Shown piece after piece: positions 59,883-64,000 of a stretch of DNA of 64,000 bases. The notes beneath the pieces were generated by a model. It was given only the letters and a program-made list of their open reading frames with translations. It did no database searches and was not told the origin of the DNA. This stretch comes from Janthinobacterium psychrotolerans (lineage in GTDB: Bacteria; Pseudomonadota; Gammaproteobacteria; Burkholderiales; Burkholderiaceae_D): positions 248,001 to 312,000 of the forward strand of contig NZ_LOCQ01000059.1 of the NCBI RefSeq assembly GCF_001677885.1, given 5' to 3'. The position numbers were made by a program, and so were the translations under genes. Within the stretch, counting starts at the first letter, position 1. Each line of letters starts with the position of its first letter.

Positions 59883-61106
59883 ATGAATACACATCCCTAC
59901 GCCACATCCCCTCCCCCTTTCCGCCATCCGTGGCTGGCGGTTATCGCTGTCGCCATGGCCACCTTCTCGGTCGTGACGACGGAAATGCTGCCTGTCGGCC
60001 TGTTGACACCGATTGCCGGCACGCTGGATACCTCGACCGGAACCGCCGGCCTGATGATCTCGCTGCCCGCCCTGCTGGCGGCGTTGTTCGCACCCTTCGT
60101 GGTGATCGCGTCGGGCAGCATGGACCGGCGCAAGATCCTGTGTGGTTTGCTGGGGTTGCTGATGATGGCCAACCTGGCCTCGGCATTGGCGCAGAACATG
60201 GTGTGGATGCTGGCGGCACGTGTGCTCGTCGGTTTTTGCATGGGCGGCATCTGGGCCATTGCCGGCGGCCTGGCCTCCCGTCTGGTTCCTGCCGCCTCGA
60301 TCGGCCTGGCCACATCGATGATTTTCGGTGGCGTGGCGGCCGCTTCCGTGCTGGGCGTGCCGCTGGGCGCACAGATCGGCGACCTTGCAGGATGGCGCTG
60401 GGCCTTCGGCGTCATGGCACTGTTCAGCGGCCTGGTGCTGGCGCTGCATCTGGCCGTCGTGCCGGCCGTGCCCGCCGCAGGTTCGGTGAGCTGGCGCCAA
60501 TTTGGCACACAACTGGGCAACCGGCAATTGCAGGCGGGGCTGCTTCTGACCTTGTTGCTGGTGATGAGCCATTTCATGGGGTTTACCTTCGTGCGCCCGC
60601 TGTTGCTGTCAGTGTCGGGATTCGAGGCGCAATGGCTGGGCGCATTGCTGTTTCTGTATGGCGTCGCGGGCATCGCTGGCAACTTCCTGGCGGGTGTCGT
60701 CGCGGTGCGGCGCACGGCGCCAACCATCATCGCCATTTCGGCTGGCCTGCTGCTCACGCCGCTGCTGTTCCTGGCGATCGGCGACTCCGGCACCGGCGGC
60801 GGTATAGCGTTGCTGGCCTGGGGACTGGCCTACGGTGGCGTCTCGGTGGGCCTGATGACATTGATGATGAAGGCGGCGCCACAGGCCGTGGAGATCGTCG
60901 CCGCGCTGTATGTGGGTGTTTTCAATGTAGGCATCGCGCTCGGGGCATGGGCCGGTGGCCAGACCGTGGACAGACTGGGCTTGTCCGCCAATCTCTGGCT
61001 CGCCGCAGGATGCGCCGCTGCTGCCTTGCTGCTGTCATTGTGTATCGGCTTTGCTGAAAACAACAGGAAAGCCGCCGGCAGGCAGCCTCGATCTGCAACG
61101 CTCTGA
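59883..61106 (+). CDS. MFS transporter (DHA1-like), probable TetR target
   Basis: A 407-residue transporter from ATG 59883 with 12 hydrophobic helices. VVTTEMLPVGLLTPIAGTLDTSTGTAGLMISLPAL is the NepI/AraJ-like N-terminus, and SGSMDRRKILCGLLGLL is the loop 2-3 signature. VLGVPLGAQIGDLAGWRWAFGVMALF gives the antiporter motif C region. The TetR gene and operators upstream suggest inducible export of a toxic compound. A strong hairpin at its 3' end serves mainly acnB. Confidence 0.88.
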   Translation: MNTHPYATSPPPFRHPWLAVIAVAMATFSVVTTEMLPVGLLTPIAGTLDTSTGTAGLMISLPALLAALFAPFVVIASGSMDRRKILCGLLGLLMMANLASALAQNMVWMLAARVLVGFCMGGIWAIAGGLASRLVPAASIGLATSMIFGGVAAASVLGVPLGAQIGDLAGWRWAFGVMALFSGLVLALHLAVVPAVPAAGSVSWRQFGTQLGNRQLQAGLLLTLLLVMSHFMGFTFVRPLLLSVSGFEAQWLGALLFLYGVAGIAGNFLAGVVAVRRTAPTIIAISAGLLLTPLLFLAIGDSGTGGGIALLAWGLAYGGVSVGLMTLMMKAAPQAVEIVAALYVGVFNVGIALGAWAGGQTVDRLGLSANLWLAAGCAAAALLLSLCIGFAENNRKAAGRQPRSATL

Positions 61107-61108
61107 TC

Positions 61109-61147
61109 AAAAAAAACCCCGGCAAGCCGTTGCCAGCTTGCCGGGGT
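61109..61147 (-). terminator. Rho-independent terminator of acnB
   Basis: A perfect 12-bp stem (ACCCCGGCAAGC with GCTTGCCGGGGT) with an 8-base loop. On the minus strand it is followed by eight Ts, a textbook terminator for acnB 19 bases after its stop. It is also 2 bases from the convergent MFS stop. Confidence 0.9.
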
Positions 61148-61165
61148 CGCTTCATTCACTCAGCC

Positions 61166-63757
61166 TTACGCCGGCACTTGCACCGTATCGGCCACCGAAC
61201 GGAACTCTTCGATCTTGTCGAAGTTCATGTAGCGGTAGATCTCGGCGGCATTGTCGGCGATCACGCCGATATGCGACATGTATTCCGCGCGGGTCGGAAT
61301 GCGGCCCAGCAGCGAACACACGGCGGCCAGTTCGGCCGAGCCCAGGTAGACATTGGTCTCGATGCCGAGGCGGTTCGGGAAGTTGCGGGTCGAGGTCGAC
61401 ATCACGGTGGCGCCCTTGCGGATCTGCGCCTGGTTGCCCATGCACAGCGAACAGCCCGGCATTTCCATGCGCGCGCCGGTGCGGCCCAGGCTGCCGTAAT
61501 GGCCCTCGGACGTCAGCACCTGCTGGTCCATCTTGGTCGGCGGCGCGATCCACAGGCGCACCGGAATGTCGGTCTTGTTTTCCAACACCTTCGAGGCGGC
61601 GCGGAAGTGGCCGATATTGGTCATGCACGAACCGACAAACACGTCGTCGATCTTGGCGCCAGCCACTTCGGCCAGGGTTTTCACGTCGTCCGGGTCGTTC
61701 GGGCAGGCCACGATAGGCTCGTGGATGTCGGCCAGGTCGATCTCGATCACGGCGGCGTATTCGGCATCGGCGTCCGGCGCCAGCAGCTCCGGGTTGGCCA
61801 GCCAGGCTTCCATGGCGCGGATGCGGCGCTCCAGGGTACGCTGGTCGAGGTAGCCGTTGGCGATCATCCACTTCATCAGGGTGATGTTCGAGGTCATGTA
61901 CTCGATGATCGGCGCTTTATCCAGATGCACGGTGCAGCCGGCGGCCGAGCGTTCGGCCGAGGCGTCGGACAATTCAAATGCTTGCTCGACCTTCAGGTCC
62001 GGCAGGCCTTCGATTTCCAGGATGCGGCCCGAGAAGATGTTCTTCTTGCCCTTTTTGTCGACCGTCAGCATGCCCTGGCGAATCGCGTACAGCGGAATCG
62101 CGTTGACCAGGTCGCGCAGGGTCACGCCAGGCTGCATGGTGCCCTTGAAGCGCACCAGCACCGATTCCGGCATATCGAGCGGCATCACGCCGGTGGCGGC
62201 GGCAAACGCCACCAGGCCGGAACCGGCCGGGAACGAAATGCCGATCGGGAAACGGGTGTGCGAGTCGCCGCCGGTGCCGACGGTGTCCGGCATCAAGAGG
62301 CGATTCAGCCATGAGTGGATCACGCCGTCGCCCGGACGCAGGGCGACGCCGCCACGGTTTTCAATAAAGGTCGGCAGTTCGCGGTGCATCTTGACGTCCA
62401 CCACTTTCGGGTAGGCGGCGGTGTGGCAGAACGACTGCATCACCAGGTCGGCCGAGAAGCCCAGGCAGGCCAGGTCTTTCAGCTCGTCGCGGGTCATCGG
62501 GCCGGTCGTGTCCTGCGAGCCGACGGTGGTCATCTTCGGTTCGCAGTAGGTGCCCGGACGAATGCCGGTGCCTTCCGGCAGGCCGCAGGCGCGGCCGACC
62601 ATTTTTTGCGCCAGCGAGTAGCCACGGCCGCTGTCGGCCGGGTTTTGCGGCAGGCGGAACAGCGACGACGGGCCCAGGCCCAGCGATTCGCGCGCCTTGG
62701 CGGTCAGGCCACGGCCGATGATCAGGGGAATGCGGCCACCGGCGCGCACTTCGTCAAACAGCACGTCGGACTTGACCGTGAATTCGGCGATGACCTGGCC
62801 GTTTTTCAGCGCCTTGCCTTCATAGGGACGCAGTTCGACCACGTCGCCCATGTCCATTTGCGTGACATCGAGTTCGATCGGCAGTGCGCCGGCGTCTTCC
62901 ATGGTGTTGTAGAAGATCGGGGCAATCTTGGTGCCCAGGCAGACGCCGCCGAAGCGCTTGTTCGGAATGAACGGAATATCTTCGCCGGTAAACCACAGCA
63001 CCGAGTTGGTGGCCGATTTGCGCGAGGAACCGGTGCCGACCACGTCGCCCACGTAGGCCACCAGGTGGCCCTTGGCTTTCAGCGCTTCGAGCTGCGTCAG
63101 GGGGCCGATCTTGCCCGGCTCTTCCGGGTTGATGCCCGGACGCGGGTTTTTCAGCATGGCCAGCGCGTGCAGCGGAATGTCCGGGCGCGTGGTGGCGTCC
63201 GGCGCCGGCGACAGGTCATCGGTATTGGTTTCGCCGGTGACCTTGAACACGGTAATGGTCAGGCTTTCAGGTACTTCCGGACGCGAGGTGAACCACTCGG
63301 CGTCGGCCCACGACTGCACCACTTCGGTGGCGCGCGCGCTGCCCTTGTCGGCCAGTTCCTTGACGTCGTGGAAGTAGTCGAACATCAGCAGGGTTTTCTT
63401 CAGGCCTTCGGCCGCCACCGCGCCAACCACCGGGTCGTCGAGCAGGTCGATCATCGGCTTGATATTGAAGCCGCCCAGCATGGTGCCCAGCAGCCGGGTC
63501 GCCAGCTCGCGCGACACCAGTGGCGATGTTTCCGTGCCCTTGGCAACGCTGGCCAGGAAGGCGCATTTGACCTTGGCCGCATCATCGACGCCGGCCGGCA
63601 CGCGGTGGGTGATCAGGTCGACCAGGAATGCCTCTTCGCCGGCTGGCGGGTTCAACAGCAGTTCGATCAGGTCCGTGGTCTGGGCCGCCGACAGCGGCAG
63701 CGGAGGAATACCAAGGGCGGCGCGTTCGGCGACGTGATTGCGATAAGCAGCTAGCAT
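61166..63757 (-). CDS. acnB: Aconitate hydratase B (also 2-methylisocitrate hydratase)
   Basis: An 863-residue TCA-cycle enzyme from the ATG at 63755-63757 ([22 protein letters not shown]), preceded by GAGAG. The N-terminal helical HEAT-like domain and the swivel domain precede the catalytic domains, the AcnB order. The [4Fe-4S] cysteines lie in [14 protein letters not shown] and [34 protein letters not shown] is a substrate-site signature. AcnB interconverts citrate and isocitrate and, as an apoprotein, binds mRNA in E. coli. The gene is monocistronic here, with a strong terminator. Confidence 0.96.
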   Translation of the reverse strand: MLAAYRNHVAERAALGIPPLPLSAAQTTDLIELLLNPPAGEEAFLVDLITHRVPAGVDDAAKVKCAFLASVAKGTETSPLVSRELATRLLGTMLGGFNIKPMIDLLDDPVVGAVAAEGLKKTLLMFDYFHDVKELADKGSARATEVVQSWADAEWFTSRPEVPESLTITVFKVTGETNTDDLSPAPDATTRPDIPLHALAMLKNPRPGINPEEPGKIGPLTQLEALKAKGHLVAYVGDVVGTGSSRKSATNSVLWFTGEDIPFIPNKRFGGVCLGTKIAPIFYNTMEDAGALPIELDVTQMDMGDVVELRPYEGKALKNGQVIAEFTVKSDVLFDEVRAGGRIPLIIGRGLTAKARESLGLGPSSLFRLPQNPADSGRGYSLAQKMVGRACGLPEGTGIRPGTYCEPKMTTVGSQDTTGPMTRDELKDLACLGFSADLVMQSFCHTAAYPKVVDVKMHRELPTFIENRGGVALRPGDGVIHSWLNRLLMPDTVGTGGDSHTRFPIGISFPAGSGLVAFAAATGVMPLDMPESVLVRFKGTMQPGVTLRDLVNAIPLYAIRQGMLTVDKKGKKNIFSGRILEIEGLPDLKVEQAFELSDASAERSAAGCTVHLDKAPIIEYMTSNITLMKWMIANGYLDQRTLERRIRAMEAWLANPELLAPDADAEYAAVIEIDLADIHEPIVACPNDPDDVKTLAEVAGAKIDDVFVGSCMTNIGHFRAASKVLENKTDIPVRLWIAPPTKMDQQVLTSEGHYGSLGRTGARMEMPGCSLCMGNQAQIRKGATVMSTSTRNFPNRLGIETNVYLGSAELAAVCSLLGRIPTRAEYMSHIGVIADNAAEIYRYMNFDKIEEFRSVADTVQVPA

Positions 63758-63916
63758 GAAATACTCTCGATCAAGGTGGTTTGCAGAAGCGGCGGCCGCC
63801 TGGCCGCCTGTCTCGAACTGCATTATACCTCAAGCAGTCTTATATAAGACATATAATAGGAGAGCAAAACTTGTTGATGGCGATCGCGCCACACTTTTTC
63901 TATCGAGCAATACCCC

Positions 63917-64000
63917 TTAGCCGGTCACTGCGCTACCGCGCCGCGCCCGCGTCGCCAGCCAGCACAAGACAGCCCCGCCGCACACCATGGCCGCGCCCTG
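63917..64000 (-). CDS. C-terminal end of a probable EamA/DMT-family transporter (cut by window edge)
   Basis: The last 27 codons of a leftward gene are present, ending at a TAA (63917-63919). The peptide QGAAMVCGGAVLCWLATRARRGSAV resembles the final helix and basic tail of EamA/DMT permeases (G..LV..G..L....R..R). The fragment is too short for certainty. The rest lies beyond the window. Confidence 0.4.
   Translation of the reverse strand, partial: QGAAMVCGGAVLCWLATRARRGSAVTG

Noticed and set aside
1-64000. CRISPR arrays, tRNA, rRNA or prophage genes
   Set aside because: No regularly spaced repeats, no cloverleaf sequence, no rRNA segments and no integrase or transposase protein could be identified.

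Overview
The window is GC-rich chromosomal DNA from a betaproteobacterium. The gene set points to Oxalobacteraceae (Janthinobacterium/Massilia/Duganella type): an acnB-type aconitase, a PaoABC-like periplasmic aldehyde oxidase, an OsmC-YcaO fusion, two YdeP/FdhF-like molybdoenzymes, and many two-component and c-di-GMP proteins. This assignment is inferred from gene content. I see no rRNA, tRNA, CRISPR array, transposase or phage gene. Both ends are cut inside genes: a WYL regulator on the left and probably a DMT transporter on the right.

Layout. 0-10 kb: WYL regulator fragment, CorA-type metal transporter, chemoreceptor, paoABC-like operon, a divergent carboxypeptidase/hydrolase pair and a beta-carbonic anhydrase. 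10-15 kb: a coupled pair of unknown genes (one resembles a decayed archaeo-eukaryotic primase domain), a lipoprotein, an HDOD protein and a secreted pair ending in a DUF2145 protein. The last four genes lie between two same-orientation copies of a roughly 130-bp repeat. 15-20.6 kb: OsmC-YcaO, then a leftward run headed by arsR-arsC-arsH that continues into a Rossmann protein and a GNAT/flavin-reductase fusion, with no arsenite efflux pump. 20.6-31 kb: duplicated DUF4394 lipoprotein, periplasmic binding protein, and an RND efflux operon with a divergent OmpR-type two-component system. This is the same layout as Acinetobacter adeRS-adeABC.

31-49.5 kb is a signalling and redox region. It holds two GGDEF-EAL proteins, a QseBC-like pair divergent from YdeP-like enzyme 1, a BrkB protein, and a leftward cluster of a FixL/FixJ-like pair, a single-domain receiver and an EAL protein. 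YdeP-like enzyme 2, a decayed sensor gene and a NarL-type regulator follow. Three sites reading CTATAC-N4-GTAT in the direction of the gene they precede lie before the kinase, the receiver and the NarL-type regulator, which suggests one regulon. This is the most interesting non-coding signal I found.

49.5-64 kb: Dps, an unknown soluble protein, a UBP-type zinc finger, a TMEM175-like channel, an MFS/AraC divergent pair, a haem-oxygenase-like diiron protein, sodC with an ankyrin partner, two more MFS transporters (one with a divergent TetR repressor and clear palindromic operators) and acnB. Many genes overlap by the ATGA/GTGA pattern, and several convergent neighbours overlap at their 3' ends.
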